From Bacteroidales bacterium UBA6366 (GTDB taxonomy: Bacteria; Bacteroidota; Bacteroidia; Bacteroidales; UBA932), in the NCBI GenBank assembly GCA_002438845.1, contig DJRG01000015.1, positions 1-33,727 on the forward strand: a DNA stretch of 33,727 nucleotides. The letters run 5' to 3'. The first letter of the stretch is position 1; each line of letters opens with the position of its first letter. Positions 1 to 11,126 of this stretch are shown here, piece by piece. Position numbers and translations under genes: made by a program. Below the pieces are notes generated by a model that made no database searches, had not been told where the DNA came from, and worked only from the letters and a program-made list of their open reading frames with translations.

Positions 1-20
1 ACCATTCTCAGGGAAGGTCA
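1..20. repeat. Copy 1 of a short motif also found near the right end
   Basis: The motif ACCATTCTCAGGGAAGGTCA resembles ACCATTCTTAGGGAATGGTC at 33575-33594: one substitution and one inserted T. The second copy is a small palindrome (ACCATTC/GAATGGT) in the leader of the beta-barrel gene; this copy has lost perfect symmetry. Both lie close to promoters that carry T5AT...ATA(A) inverted repeats. Function unknown. Confidence 0.4.
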
Positions 21-75
21 GACATTCGTCGACAGGCAGTAGCATGGCGTGTTATATGATATTATTTTTTATCGT

Positions 76-107
76 CAGTATAAATATTTGTATATATTTT
101 TATACTG
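76..107. repeat. Inverted repeat upstream of the AAA ATPase gene
   Basis: Arms CAGTATAAA (76-84) and TTTATACTG (99-107) are perfectly complementary around a 14-nt AT-rich loop. It lies just upstream of the predicted -7 element, so it may be an operator. It resembles the T5AT...ATAAA elements at 33619-33677. Confidence 0.5.
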
Positions 108-120
108 AGAATATAAATAT

Positions 121-128
121 TATATTTG
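121..128 (+). promoter_or_regulatory. Bacteroidota -7 element of the AAA ATPase gene
   Basis: TATATTTG matches the Bacteroidota -7 consensus TAnnTTTG and ends 21 nt before the ATG at 150, so the leader would be very short. No TTTG is seen at the expected -33 position, which lies within or next to the inverted repeat at 76-107. Confidence 0.55.
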
Positions 129-149
129 TAACATAAGCCGCCAATTGTT

Positions 150-1415
150 ATGGACAAGGAAATTCTGAAAACAATTATTAAGGAAGGACAGGAAGATATC
201 CTTTCTGTGGAGTTGTATGAGAGGCCGTTTGAGTTTGAAGAAAGCGGACGTTATGTGATGGTGGGTGTGCGCCATGCCGGGAAGTCGTATATGCTGTACC
301 AGAAAGCAAAGCAACTGCTGTCCGAAGGGCATGATATAAATGAAATGCTCTATGTCAATTTTGATGACGAAAGGCTTTTTGGTACGGTGAAGGCAGAGAA
401 TCTGGATGAAATCCTTCAGGCATATTCAGCGATGTATACTTCCAAGCCTATAATATTTCTTGATGAGATTCAGAACATTGAGGGGTGGGAGCATTTTGCC
501 AGAAGGCTAGCCAATCAGAAGTATCAAGTCTATATCACAGGCAGCAATGCAAAAATGCTCAGCAGGGACATCGAGACAGTGCTAGGCAATCGCTATCTCG
601 ATGCTGACATATACCCATATTCGTTCAAGGAGTATTTGGGGGCAAAAGGAATCACTTTAGGGGCGAATTGGATATACGGGCGACAGAAGAGCGATGTGGT
701 ATATGCTTTTAATGAATATTTCCGCTGGGGCGGCTTCCCTGAATTAGTGATGTACCAGAACAAGCGCCGGTGGCTTAACCGACTGTATGAGAAGATTCTT
801 CTTGGGGACATCGTGCAAAGAAACCACATACAGAATGAAACGGCTGTCCGCCTTACAATCAAACGCTTGGCGGAATCAGTGAAGCAGCCGATTTCGTTTA
901 ATAGGATCTCCCATCTGATACAATCTGTCGGTTTGCGTACGACACCGGCCTCTGTTATGGATTATGCAAAATTCGCAAAGGATGCCTGCCTGATTTTCAG
1001 TGTGGACAATTTCGCCTCCAAATTCGCGGAGAAAGAAACAGTGAAGAAGCATTACTTCGTTGACAACGGTTTGTTGAATATATTCATAAATGATCCTGAA
1101 ACGTCTCTTTTGGAAAACCTTTGCGCCATTCACCTTCATCGGCATTACGAAGACGATCTCTATTTTTGGAATAAAAATGCCGAGGTCGATTTTTATATCC
1201 CGAAAACAAAGATCGGCGTTCAGGTCTGCTTTTCTACGACCAAGGACTTGAACACTTTTGAAAGAGAAGTTTCCGCATTGGAAAGTCTTGACAAGATTCA
1301 CCCTTTGGAAAAGATGCTTGTCGTCACATTTGATGAGGAAAGGACTGTTGAACTGCGTTCTGGCAAGACTGTAGAGTTGGTTCCTGTATGGAAGTGGCTT
1401 CTGATGGACGTTTGA
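150..1415 (+). CDS. AAA-14 / DUF4143 family ATPase
   Basis: The 421-residue protein belongs to the AAA_14 plus DUF4143 ATPases that are abundant in Bacteroidota. Walker A is GVRHAGKSY at residues 39-47 and Walker B is IIFLDEIQN at about 101-109, followed by a sensor-like ITGSN stretch at about 130. The second half has the DUF4143 hallmarks: PYSFKEYL near 155, WGGFPEL near 194, YFVDNGLL near 303, and a terminal nuclease-like fold with WNKNAEVDFYI. The last motif resembles the core of PD-(D/E)XK-type domains, which is an inference. No signal peptide is seen, so it is cytoplasmic. The physiological role of this family is poorly defined. The gene stands alone with its own promoter and is more AT-rich than the operon that follows. 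The ATG at 150 lies 21 nt after the TAnnTTTG box. Confidence 0.9.
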   Translation: MDKEILKTIIKEGQEDILSVELYERPFEFEESGRYVMVGVRHAGKSYMLYQKAKQLLSEGHDINEMLYVNFDDERLFGTVKAENLDEILQAYSAMYTSKPIIFLDEIQNIEGWEHFARRLANQKYQVYITGSNAKMLSRDIETVLGNRYLDADIYPYSFKEYLGAKGITLGANWIYGRQKSDVVYAFNEYFRWGGFPELVMYQNKRRWLNRLYEKILLGDIVQRNHIQNETAVRLTIKRLAESVKQPISFNRISHLIQSVGLRTTPASVMDYAKFAKDACLIFSVDNFASKFAEKETVKKHYFVDNGLLNIFINDPETSLLENLCAIHLHRHYEDDLYFWNKNAEVDFYIPKTKIGVQVCFSTTKDLNTFEREVSALESLDKIHPLEKMLVVTFDEERTVELRSGKTVELVPVWKWLLMDV

Positions 1416-1702
1416 TGTCTTTGTGAATAAAAAGCGGAGAGCCTTACGGCTCAGAGTGAGGAGAGACTACAGAAATCACCCTAATAACGTCGGTAGTGGC
1501 TTCGCACTCTCTCTCAACCTTGCCGAAACGTACTCGCCTGTAGACCCGTACCCTGACAAGTCTGATAATCTCCACCTCAATGGCGACTATCACAAGATGT
1601 TGGCTTGTTCTCATTTTACTAGCGTTATTTAAAAATAGTGAAAAAGGTGAGAGAACAGCCGCCCTTGTTTGTAGTACCCCCTCGGTATGTGACATAAAAA
1701 CA
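1416..1702. other. Intergenic stretch with no convincing gene
   Basis: Short open frames exist on both strands, but none has a recognisable protein signature. A small hairpin, GAGCC/GGCTC with a 4-nt loop (1439-1452), is followed on the minus strand by a run of five T, so it could end a minus-strand transcript. The block 1460-1560 reads like a conserved repeat or decayed element, but I could not assign it. Confidence 0.35.
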
Positions 1703-1742
1703 AAAAGCAAGCATCCCTTTTAGGGAAAAGATGCTTGCTTTT
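1703..1742. terminator. Strong bidirectional hairpin terminator
   Basis: The 13-bp arms AAAAGCAAGCATC (1703-1715) and GATGCTTGCTTTT (1730-1742) are perfectly complementary around a 14-nt loop. The A-rich left and T-rich right flanks suit termination in both directions. It lies about 290 nt downstream of the AAA ATPase gene. Confidence 0.75.
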
Positions 1743-2055
1743 ACTTTCCTTTTTCCAAATAACGTTAGTCGATGCAAATGTAAGGATGTTTTTTCGTAAT
1801 GTCAAGAGAACTTGAAAGAAATAATGATATTTTTTGTCACTCTCTGGTTTTCTTGTGGTGTCTTTGGGAAGATTCACTCTGGAATCGTTTCTTTCTTGTG
1901 CGGCTGGAGTGAAAATCGAAGATTTTTATGTAAGTTTGTGGCTGCAATGGTTCGAAAGAGCATTGTGGAAATATTATAATTAGCATTTGCTATTTATTCG
2001 GTACTTCAGAAACGTAGGAAATTTCTAAGCAATGGCCGAGTAAGTCAGTGAATGT

Positions 2056-2197
2056 CTGCGCTTTGCGTGGACGGACTTATTCATCATTGCGGTCTCCTAC
2101 GGCCCTGAAGTGTGAATGTAGAACGTTCACGCTTTATTTTTGTGGCCGTAGGTTACCGCTTTCCCGAATAAGACGCAAATGCCCAAATAAAGCGCAG
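2056..2197 (+). repeat. Long nested imperfect inverted repeat before the R-M-like operon
   Basis: Complementary segments are nested like an interrupted long hairpin: CTGCGC (2056-2061) with GCGCAG (2192-2197), TTTGCGT (2062-2068) with ACGCAAA (2173-2179), CTTATTC (2076-2082) with GAATAAG (2166-2172), GCGGT (2089-2093) with ACCGC (2155-2159), CCTACGGCC (2096-2104) with GGCCGTAGG (2144-2152), and GTGAA (2112-2116) with TTCAC (2126-2130). The structure ends one base before the methylase ATG at 2199. It could be a structured mRNA leader, a MITE-like element or a folded small RNA. Nothing protein-coding is evident in it. Confidence 0.7.
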
Positions 2198-2198
2198 A

Positions 2199-2846
2199 AT
2201 GGACACCCAGATCAAGTCCAAGGAACGGGTGTCGGCTCACGGCGAGGTGTTCACGAACCCCCGCGAGGTGAACGCGATGCTCGACCTTGTGAAGCCGGAG
2301 ACGGAGCGGATAGACTCCCGTTTCCTGGAGCCGGCTTGCGGTGACGGCAACTTCCTCATCGAGATTCTCCGGCGCAAGCTCGCGGTCTGCGAGGCCCGCG
2401 TCAAAGCCCGGCAATATTCCCAGCTCCAGTACGAGCACGATGCCGTCTGGGCAGTCTCCAGCATCTACGGCATCGAGATTCTCTCCGACAACACCACCGC
2501 CTGCCGGGAAAGGCTCCTGAATTACTTCACGCAGCAGTACCGGAGGCTGTTCAAATCCAAGTGCAAGGACTCCTGCATCGAGTCCGTCCGCTACATCCTC
2601 TCCAAGAACATAATCCACGGCGACGCGCTCACCTACAGGCGCGCGGACAAACCCGACGAATGGATCCACATCAGCGAATGGAGCTTCATCGGAGGCGACA
2701 AAGTCAACCGGCGCGACTACGAATTCTCCTACCTTGTCGGTGAATATGAAAGCGACGGCCTCTTCTCGGACATCCCGGTCGAAACATTCGCTCCCGTCCA
2801 TTTCCTGAATATAAACGCGCAGACCTATGGCGACAAACAACTATAA
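2199..2846 (+). CDS. N6-adenine methylase-like subunit lacking motif IV
   Basis: The 215-residue protein has class I SAM-dependent methyltransferase features of the gamma (motif X first) type: HGEVFTNP at about 14-21 (motif X), FLEPACGDGNF at 42-52 (motif I, SAM binding), YGIEIL at about 90 (motif II) and IIHGDAL (motif III-like). The catalytic (D/N)PPY motif IV is absent, and the frame ends where a target-recognition domain would follow. Alone it is unlikely to be a complete methylase. Its last 20 nt overlap the next gene, which has NPPY, so the two may form a heteromeric enzyme; this is inferred. The ATG at 2199 follows directly on the nested hairpin. GC content is high and like the chromosome. 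Confidence 0.75.
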   Translation: MDTQIKSKERVSAHGEVFTNPREVNAMLDLVKPETERIDSRFLEPACGDGNFLIEILRRKLAVCEARVKARQYSQLQYEHDAVWAVSSIYGIEILSDNTTACRERLLNYFTQQYRRLFKSKCKDSCIESVRYILSKNIIHGDALTYRRADKPDEWIHISEWSFIGGDKVNRRDYEFSYLVGEYESDGLFSDIPVETFAPVHFLNINAQTYGDKQL

Positions 2847-4365
2847 TCCCGACGTCCTCAATTGCCTGGCGAACCTGAGCAACGACGAGGTCTTCACCCC
2901 GCCGGAACTGGCGAACCGCATCCTCGACCTTCTTCCGCCGGAACTCTTCCGAAGTCCAGACACAAAGTTCCTGGATCCGTTCAGCAAGAGCGGGGTCTTT
3001 CTCCGAGAGATAGTCAAGCGGCTGGACAAAGGATTGGAAAGGAATATCCCCGATCGCCAGAGCCGGATCGATCATATTCTTCACAACCAAGTCTTTGGCA
3101 TTGCCGTCACAGAGCTGACATCCTATCTTTCCCGCCGCTCGCTCTACTGCTCAAGATTCGCCAACGGGGACTACAGTGTCTCCCGCTTCGACACGGAATG
3201 CGGGAATATTCTTTACGCCAACCGTTCCCACACTTGGGAGAACGGCAGATGCAAGTACTGCGGTGCATCCCAGGCGGTCTATGACCGCGGCTCCGAGGCG
3301 GAGCAGTACGCCTACATGTTCATCCACACAGACAACCCCAATCAATTCTTTGGAAATATGAAGTTTGACGTAATCATCGGAAATCCGCCCTATCAACTGA
3401 GTGATGGTAGTGGAGCATCAACTGATGCAGCTATGCCTGTTTATAATCGTTTTGTTGAACAGGCTTTAAAACTTAAGCCAAGGTTTTTATCAATGATTAT
3501 TCCCTCTAAGTGGATGGTCGGAGGAAGAGGGCTTCAAAAGTTCAGAAAAAGGATGGCAAATGATAGTCATTTGAGGTATTTATGTGATTATGAGGATGCA
3601 AGCAGTTGTTTCCCAGGTGTTCATATTGATGGCGGTGTTTGTTATTTTTTGTGGGATGAGAACTATAATGGCAAAACTGAACACGTATATACTACCAACG
3701 ATGGAACAAAATCAACGTTTAAGCATTATTTGCATAATACGTTCTCTGAATACGTTATTAGAGATAGCCGAATAATCTCAATTCTGGACAAATTTCAAAA
3801 CGAGAGAAAGTTTTCGTCGATTGTCTCTTCGACACGTCCATTTGGCATCAGAAAATACTTATTCAACGAGCCAGGAAGATACCCTGAAGCAAAGTTGTCA
3901 GATACAAAGTTCTCCGGAAGCGTATTGATACATGGGGTAAAAGGTATAAAGGGAGGCGCTCGCCGTTGTCAAGGTTATATCACGCGTGAAACAGTGACGG
4001 AAAACACAGAGTCTATTGATAAATACAAACTCTTTTTTACCACAACATACTCAACTAATGCGGCCGTTCCTCCGGAACCGATTGTTGGAGCGCCAGGCGT
4101 AGTGTGCACGGAAACATTCTTGCTTCTCGGCCCATTTGCAAATGAAGAGGAAATGACGAATTGTAATGATTATATTCATACACGTTTCTTTCAGTTTCTC
4201 CTTTACTACGGACATGGAACAATGCAGGTTACAAAAGCCGTTTTTGATTTTATACCTCTTGTGTCTTTCAAAGAGCATTGGACTGATGAGAAACTGTACA
4301 AGAAGTACGGCCTCGACAAAGATGAAATCGCGTTCATCGAGTCTATGATCCGCCCGATGGAATAG
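2827..4365 (+). CDS. Eco57I-like adenine methylase with NPPY motif and mosaic composition
   Basis: The 512-residue protein has motif X (DEVFTPPELA, about 20-29), a degenerate motif I (FLDPFSKSGVFL, 48-59, in place of the usual glycine-rich loop), a possible metal-binding cysteine group (C125, C142, C145) and motif IV GNPPYQ at 185-190. The remainder should hold the target-recognition domain. It most likely methylates adenine to protect host DNA from the helicase-nuclease encoded 34 nt downstream. It overlaps the preceding methylase-like gene by 20 nt. From about base 3361, close to NPPY, base composition falls sharply to AT-rich and recovers near 4290, so the specificity half appears to come from another source. 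Similar methylases, as far as I recall, occur in many phyla but are poorly characterised. Confidence 0.85.
   Translation: MATNNYNPDVLNCLANLSNDEVFTPPELANRILDLLPPELFRSPDTKFLDPFSKSGVFLREIVKRLDKGLERNIPDRQSRIDHILHNQVFGIAVTELTSYLSRRSLYCSRFANGDYSVSRFDTECGNILYANRSHTWENGRCKYCGASQAVYDRGSEAEQYAYMFIHTDNPNQFFGNMKFDVIIGNPPYQLSDGSGASTDAAMPVYNRFVEQALKLKPRFLSMIIPSKWMVGGRGLQKFRKRMANDSHLRYLCDYEDASSCFPGVHIDGGVCYFLWDENYNGKTEHVYTTNDGTKSTFKHYLHNTFSEYVIRDSRIISILDKFQNERKFSSIVSSTRPFGIRKYLFNEPGRYPEAKLSDTKFSGSVLIHGVKGIKGGARRCQGYITRETVTENTESIDKYKLFFTTTYSTNAAVPPEPIVGAPGVVCTETFLLLGPFANEEEMTNCNDYIHTRFFQFLLYYGHGTMQVTKAVFDFIPLVSFKEHWTDEKLYKKYGLDKDEIAFIESMIRPME
3361..4290. other. AT-rich segment within the methylase gene
   Basis: A 60-base sample at 3421-3480 is about 35% GC, while a sample at 2881-2940 in the same gene is over 60%. 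The flanking helicase gene is GC-rich again. The segment corresponds to the region after the NPPY motif, where specificity is determined. Its boundaries are approximate. Confidence 0.7.
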
Positions 4366-4399
4366 AACCTATGATTTAACAAAAAATATAATCCGAAAG

Positions 4400-7171
<2,772 letters not shown>

Positions 7172-7316
7172 AGTCTGATAATGAAAACCACTGGATCATT
7201 CTCTCATCAAAATGCTCCAGTCATAGTGAAATTTCACCGCGACGGGAGCAATATTGCCTAAAAATGATCTTGTCGTGGCTTACTGATTCTCTTAAGCGAC
7301 GATTATGGGGTAAAAT

Positions 7317-7352
7317 GTTGCCCGAGGGTGTCTGTTGGCACTCTCGGGCAAC
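7317..7352. terminator. Bidirectional terminator between convergent operons
   Basis: GTTGCCCGAGGGTG (7317-7330) pairs with CACTCTCGGGCAAC (7339-7352); 13 of 14 positions are Watson-Crick and one is G-U or A-C depending on strand. A-rich and T-rich flanks occur on both sides. It separates the plus-strand helicase gene from the 3' end of the mannan PUL. The interval 7172-7316 holds no supported gene. Confidence 0.8.
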
Positions 7353-7369
7353 AAAAATGAGGGATAATG

Positions 7370-8878
7370 CTACTTGACTTTGATGGAGTTGAGGAGGTCT
7401 AGCTTGCCGGTGTCGGTGAGGTGGAGTATCAACTCGCCGAAGAGGGTGTTCTGCCAGGCGAACCAGGCGCGGGTGAACTTGCTGGCGTCGTCCTTGTGGA
7501 AGGACTCGTGCATGAATCCTGTGCCGGCATCGGTCTTCATCAGGGTCTCGACGCACCATTTGATCTCCTTGTTGTCCTGGGATGTGAAGGCTTTCATCAT
7601 GATGCTCATAGGCCAGATGTAGTCGTAGCCGATGTGCGGGCCGCCGATTCCTTCTCCGGCCTTGCCCTTGAAGAAGTAAGGGTTGTCCTCGCTCCAGACG
7701 AACCTGCGGGTGTTCTGGTAGATAGGGTCGTTGACGTCGATGTCTCCGAGATAGGCCATGGCAAGAAGGCTCGGAACGTTGGCGTCGTCCATCATCAGCT
7801 GGTTGCCGAAACCGTCCACCTCGAAGGCGAAGATCTTGCCGTATTTCGGATGGTTCACGACGGCATATTCATAGAGAGCCTTCTCGACTTCGGCTGCGAG
7901 GTCTTGGCACTCTTTCGCAAGTTTCTTGTTGTGGTTGACCTCTGTGAGAATCTCTGCCGCCTTGCGCAATGAGGTGACAGCAAAGAAGTTGGAAGGAACC
8001 AGGAACTCGAACATCGTGGCGTCGTCTGACGGGCGGAAAGCCGATGCGATCAGGCCGACCGGCTTCACGGGGTTGCCGCGGCCGTCATTGGACTTGGTGT
8101 CGAACTGACGGTCGGTTTTTCTGGCGAACCTGTAAGGTCCCGGACCGTCCTTGCGCTGCTGCTCCTTGAAGGTTTTGAGAGTGGCCTGGATGGATTTCAG
8201 CCAGGTCTCACCGAAGACTGAGTCGTCACCGGTCACCTTCCAGTACTGATAGGCGAGACGGATAGGGTAGCAGTGGGAGTCGATTTCCCATTTGCGCTCG
8301 TGGTCGTAAGGGTTCATGTCGGTCAGGTCGGATTCCCATTCGCTGCCGGTAGGACCATCATTGAAGGCATTGGCGTAAGGATCCAGGCAGATCAGCGAGA
8401 ACTGACAGTTGATCACTCCCGCGAGCATATTTTTAAGGTGTTCATCCTCATTGGCCAGTTGTACGTAAGGCCAGACCTGCGCGCCGGAATCCCTGAGCCA
8501 CATGGCATGGATGTCTCCGGTATAGACAAATGTCCGGAAGTTGCCGTTCTCGTCCTTGCCGAAGTGGACGGTGGTGTCAAGGGTGTTGGGGTAGCAGTTG
8601 GCGAACATCCATGCGAGGCGTGGGTTCTTCAGGAGGCCCTGCATCTGGGTGATCTTGTTCTCGACGGCCTCTGAGCGGAAAAGCCTTCTTTCGGGGGCCG
8701 GACGCTGCGACTCGTAGGTCTTTGTGCTTTTGGTGGAAGTCGCTTCGACAAGCTCAGCGACCGGCTGGTGAGCCTGTCGAACCACCGCAAGCGTGGCCTT
8801 GGCCTGCATCAAAGCGCCGCTGAGCATAAAAATAGTCGAAAACAGAAGTAATGAGTGTTTCATCGCATTATTGTTCAT
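7370..8878 (-). CDS. GH125 exo-alpha-1,6-mannosidase
   Basis: The 502-residue enzyme belongs to glycoside hydrolase family 125, which releases mannose from non-reducing alpha-1,6-linked ends. RPSDDATMF contains the probable general acid D285, and GTGFMHESF contains the probable base E458. Their 173-residue spacing equals that recalled for the Clostridium perfringens enzyme (D220/E393). The N-terminus is a signal peptide without a lipobox, so it should be periplasmic. Between the signal peptide and the first conserved family stretch (YESQRPAP) lies an extra segment, VVRQAHQPVAELVEA, encoded by a palindromic DNA repeat. The gene overlaps the end of the GH92 gene by 11 nt. An alternative ATG at 8863 (MKHSLLLF) would sit just after the GH92 stop and gives a cleaner signal peptide. 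It is the last gene of the PUL. Confidence 0.93.
   Translation of the reverse strand: MNNNAMKHSLLLFSTIFMLSGALMQAKATLAVVRQAHQPVAELVEATSTKSTKTYESQRPAPERRLFRSEAVENKITQMQGLLKNPRLAWMFANCYPNTLDTTVHFGKDENGNFRTFVYTGDIHAMWLRDSGAQVWPYVQLANEDEHLKNMLAGVINCQFSLICLDPYANAFNDGPTGSEWESDLTDMNPYDHERKWEIDSHCYPIRLAYQYWKVTGDDSVFGETWLKSIQATLKTFKEQQRKDGPGPYRFARKTDRQFDTKSNDGRGNPVKPVGLIASAFRPSDDATMFEFLVPSNFFAVTSLRKAAEILTEVNHNKKLAKECQDLAAEVEKALYEYAVVNHPKYGKIFAFEVDGFGNQLMMDDANVPSLLAMAYLGDIDVNDPIYQNTRRFVWSEDNPYFFKGKAGEGIGGPHIGYDYIWPMSIMMKAFTSQDNKEIKWCVETLMKTDAGTGFMHESFHKDDASKFTRAWFAWQNTLFGELILHLTDTGKLDLLNSIKVK
8744..8781. repeat. Palindromic repeat inserted in the GH125 coding sequence
   Basis: TTCGACAAGCTCA (8744-8756) faces TGAGCCTGTCGAA (8769-8781), with one mismatch and a 12-nt loop. 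It is read in frame as part of VVRQAHQPVAELVEA. Strings of the type RQAH...ELVEA are familiar from palindromic repeats that have entered coding regions in many bacteria (from memory). It lies between the signal peptide and the catalytic domain, where an insertion should be tolerated. Confidence 0.75.
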
Positions 8879-11108
8879 TAGTGTATGAATATGGTCTGTC
8901 CTCCTTTGCGGTCCCTCGCACCGTGTCAGGCTCAGACCCTACAAGATACTCAATTTTCGCTCCACCGGCAAGGTCTTGATGCATGAAATAATTCCGGGTC
9001 CAATCTTTCCCGTTGAGCCTCACACCTTTGATGTAGAAGTTGTCTTTGGAATTGTCTGGAGCTTCCAACAGAATGACAGATCCGTCAGGACGTTTGATGA
9101 CCGCCTTCTTGAACAGCGGAGTTCCGATGGCATATTCATTGGACCCAGGGCAGACAGGATAGAATCCGAGGGCCGAGAAGACGTACCAGGCGGAAGTCTG
9201 TCCGTTGTCCTCGTCTCCGCAGTAGCCGTCGAAGTTGGAGTTGTAGAACTTGTCCATCACCTCGCGGATCCGCCGCTGTGCCTTCCAAGGCTGACCACAC
9301 CAGTCGTAGAGGTAGAGCATGTGCTGGATTGGCTGGTTGCCGTGGGCGTAATTTCCCATATTCATCACCTGCATTTCTCTGATTTCGTGGATAGGGAAGC
9401 CGTAGTAGCTGTCGTCGAAGACCGGAGGGATTGTGAATATGCTGTCGAGCTGCCCGGCGAAGACGTCGTCTCCTCCCATCAGGTCGATCAGGCCCTGAGG
9501 GTCGTGGAACACTGACCACGTGTAGTGCAGACTGTTGCCTTCCGTGAAATTCCCACCCCATTTGAGAGGACTGAACGGCCTCTCGAACGAGCCGTCGGCG
9601 TTCTTTCCGACCATCAATTTGTACTCAGGGTCATAGAGGTTCTTGTAGTTGAAGGCGGCCTTGGCGTATGGCGCGAGTTCTTCCTCACTGCGGCCCAGAG
9701 CCTTCCCGAACTGGTAGATGCACCAATCGTCGTAGGAATATTCAAGTGTCCTTGCGGCGTTCTCGTTGATGCCGACATCGCAAGGAACGTAGCCGAGGCT
9801 GTCGTAATACTCCCAACCAAGGCGGCCTGTCGAGCTTACCTCCGGATGAACAGCGTGAGCCCCGTGGGTGACGGCTTTCCAGAGTTCTTCCGCATCGTAG
9901 CCGCGAAGGCCTTTGAGCCATGCGTCGGCCACCACTGACGCGGAGTTGTTTCCTACCATACATCCCCTGTGACCCGGACTTGACCATTCCGGCAGGAATC
10001 CGCTTTCTTTCCAAGCGTTGACCAGACCTTCCTGCATCTTTACATTCTCGTCAGGATAGACAAGGTTAAGAAGCGGGAACAGGCATCTGAACGTGTCCCA
10101 GAAACCGGTGTCGCCGAACAAATAGCCTTTGTGGACGGTTCCGTCATAAGGGCTGTAGTGAACCCTTTCGCCGTCGGCGTTGATCTCGGACAGGTCGCGG
10201 GGAAACAGTACAGAACGGTAGAGGCAGGAGTAGAATGTGCGCAGGTTGTCAATGTTGTCATCCTCGACGGCAATCCGTCCGAGCACCTCGTTCCATCTTG
10301 CCCGTCCGGCCTCGGCTATCTCTTCGAATGACTTGCCGGACAATTCGTTGAGGTTCAATTCGGCTTGTTCATGGCTGATGAATGAGGATGCGACCTTGAG
10401 GTTGACTTTCTGCCCTTTGACCGTCTTGAATCCGACCATGGCGATGTGTCCGTCAATGGTTTGGGTCTCGAAAGGGGTGTCGGAGACCACCACGAACCAA
10501 TTCCGGAAATTCTCCGTCACTCCACCGTGATTCGCCGTGGAGTATCCCACGATCATATTCTTGTCTGTCAAGACTTCCGCACGGCCTCCGTTGTAGGCAT
10601 CCACCACCAGGTAGGACATCTCTTTTTCCGGGTAAGTGAGTCTGAACGCCGCCGCCCTTTCGGTAGGAGTGAGCTCGGCGACCACATCGTGCTCGGCGAG
10701 ATAAACCTGATAATAGTAAGGCTTCGCGGTCTCGGCCTTGTGTGAGAACCAACTTTGGCGGCCTTCTTCGTCATAGACTGGCCCAGTGGTCACCGGCATG
10801 ATCGAGAACGAGCCGTAGTCGTTGATCCACGGGCTTGGCTGGTGCGTCTGCTTCAAGCCTCTGATCTTTGTGGAGGAATATGTGTACGTCCATCCATCGC
10901 CGTTGGCTCCAGTCTGCGGAGTCCAGAAATTCATTCCCCACGGCAGGGCGATGGTGGGGTAAGTGTTGCCGGTCGAAAGCTCGTAGGTTGATGCGGTGCC
11001 CATAAGCGGATTTACATAATCCACCGGCTCCTCCATGTGAGGCTTCTCCGTAGGGCCGCACGCCACGGCTGTCAACGCCACGGCCAAATATATTGATTTG
11101 ATTTTCAT
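8868..11108 (-). CDS. GH92 calcium-dependent alpha-mannosidase, probably alpha-1,2
   Basis: The 746-residue lipoprotein (lipobox AVAC, Cys17) is a full-length family GH92 enzyme: N-terminal beta-sandwich (about 28-270) and C-terminal (alpha/alpha)6 domain. E523 in FTEGN is the expected general acid, and D632/D634 in YCGDEDNG are the expected base pair. The spacings (109 and 111 residues) match E533, D642 and D644 as recalled for B. thetaiotaomicron BT3990. H574-E575 falls where BT3990 has the His-Glu pair recalled as typical of alpha-1,2-mannosidases. It would remove mannose side chains so that the GH125 enzyme can attack the backbone. The gene is 18 nt after the DUF3823 gene and overlaps GH125 at its 3' end. 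The lipid anchor is clear, but the membrane side it faces is not. Confidence 0.95.
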   Translation of the reverse strand: MKIKSIYLAVALTAVACGPTEKPHMEEPVDYVNPLMGTASTYELSTGNTYPTIALPWGMNFWTPQTGANGDGWTYTYSSTKIRGLKQTHQPSPWINDYGSFSIMPVTTGPVYDEEGRQSWFSHKAETAKPYYYQVYLAEHDVVAELTPTERAAAFRLTYPEKEMSYLVVDAYNGGRAEVLTDKNMIVGYSTANHGGVTENFRNWFVVVSDTPFETQTIDGHIAMVGFKTVKGQKVNLKVASSFISHEQAELNLNELSGKSFEEIAEAGRARWNEVLGRIAVEDDNIDNLRTFYSCLYRSVLFPRDLSEINADGERVHYSPYDGTVHKGYLFGDTGFWDTFRCLFPLLNLVYPDENVKMQEGLVNAWKESGFLPEWSSPGHRGCMVGNNSASVVADAWLKGLRGYDAEELWKAVTHGAHAVHPEVSSTGRLGWEYYDSLGYVPCDVGINENAARTLEYSYDDWCIYQFGKALGRSEEELAPYAKAAFNYKNLYDPEYKLMVGKNADGSFERPFSPLKWGGNFTEGNSLHYTWSVFHDPQGLIDLMGGDDVFAGQLDSIFTIPPVFDDSYYGFPIHEIREMQVMNMGNYAHGNQPIQHMLYLYDWCGQPWKAQRRIREVMDKFYNSNFDGYCGDEDNGQTSAWYVFSALGFYPVCPGSNEYAIGTPLFKKAVIKRPDGSVILLEAPDNSKDNFYIKGVRLNGKDWTRNYFMHQDLAGGAKIEYLVGSEPDTVRGTAKEDRPYSYTNEQ

Positions 11109-11126
11109 CTATTCTGAATATTTCCT

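Noticed and set aside
1423..1710. Overlapping small open frames on both strands after the AAA ATPase gene
   Set aside because: Neither product shows a recognisable fold, and they overlap each other antisense. No promoter or start signal favours one of them.
2056..2197. Integron attC site
   Set aside because: The nested arms do not show the conserved RYYYAAC/GTTRRRY core ends, and no integrase gene is nearby.
3361..4290. Invertible (shufflon-like) specificity cassette in the methylase
   Set aside because: No flanking inverted repeats, silent copies or recombinase gene are visible in the window. Homologous exchange explains the composition shift better.
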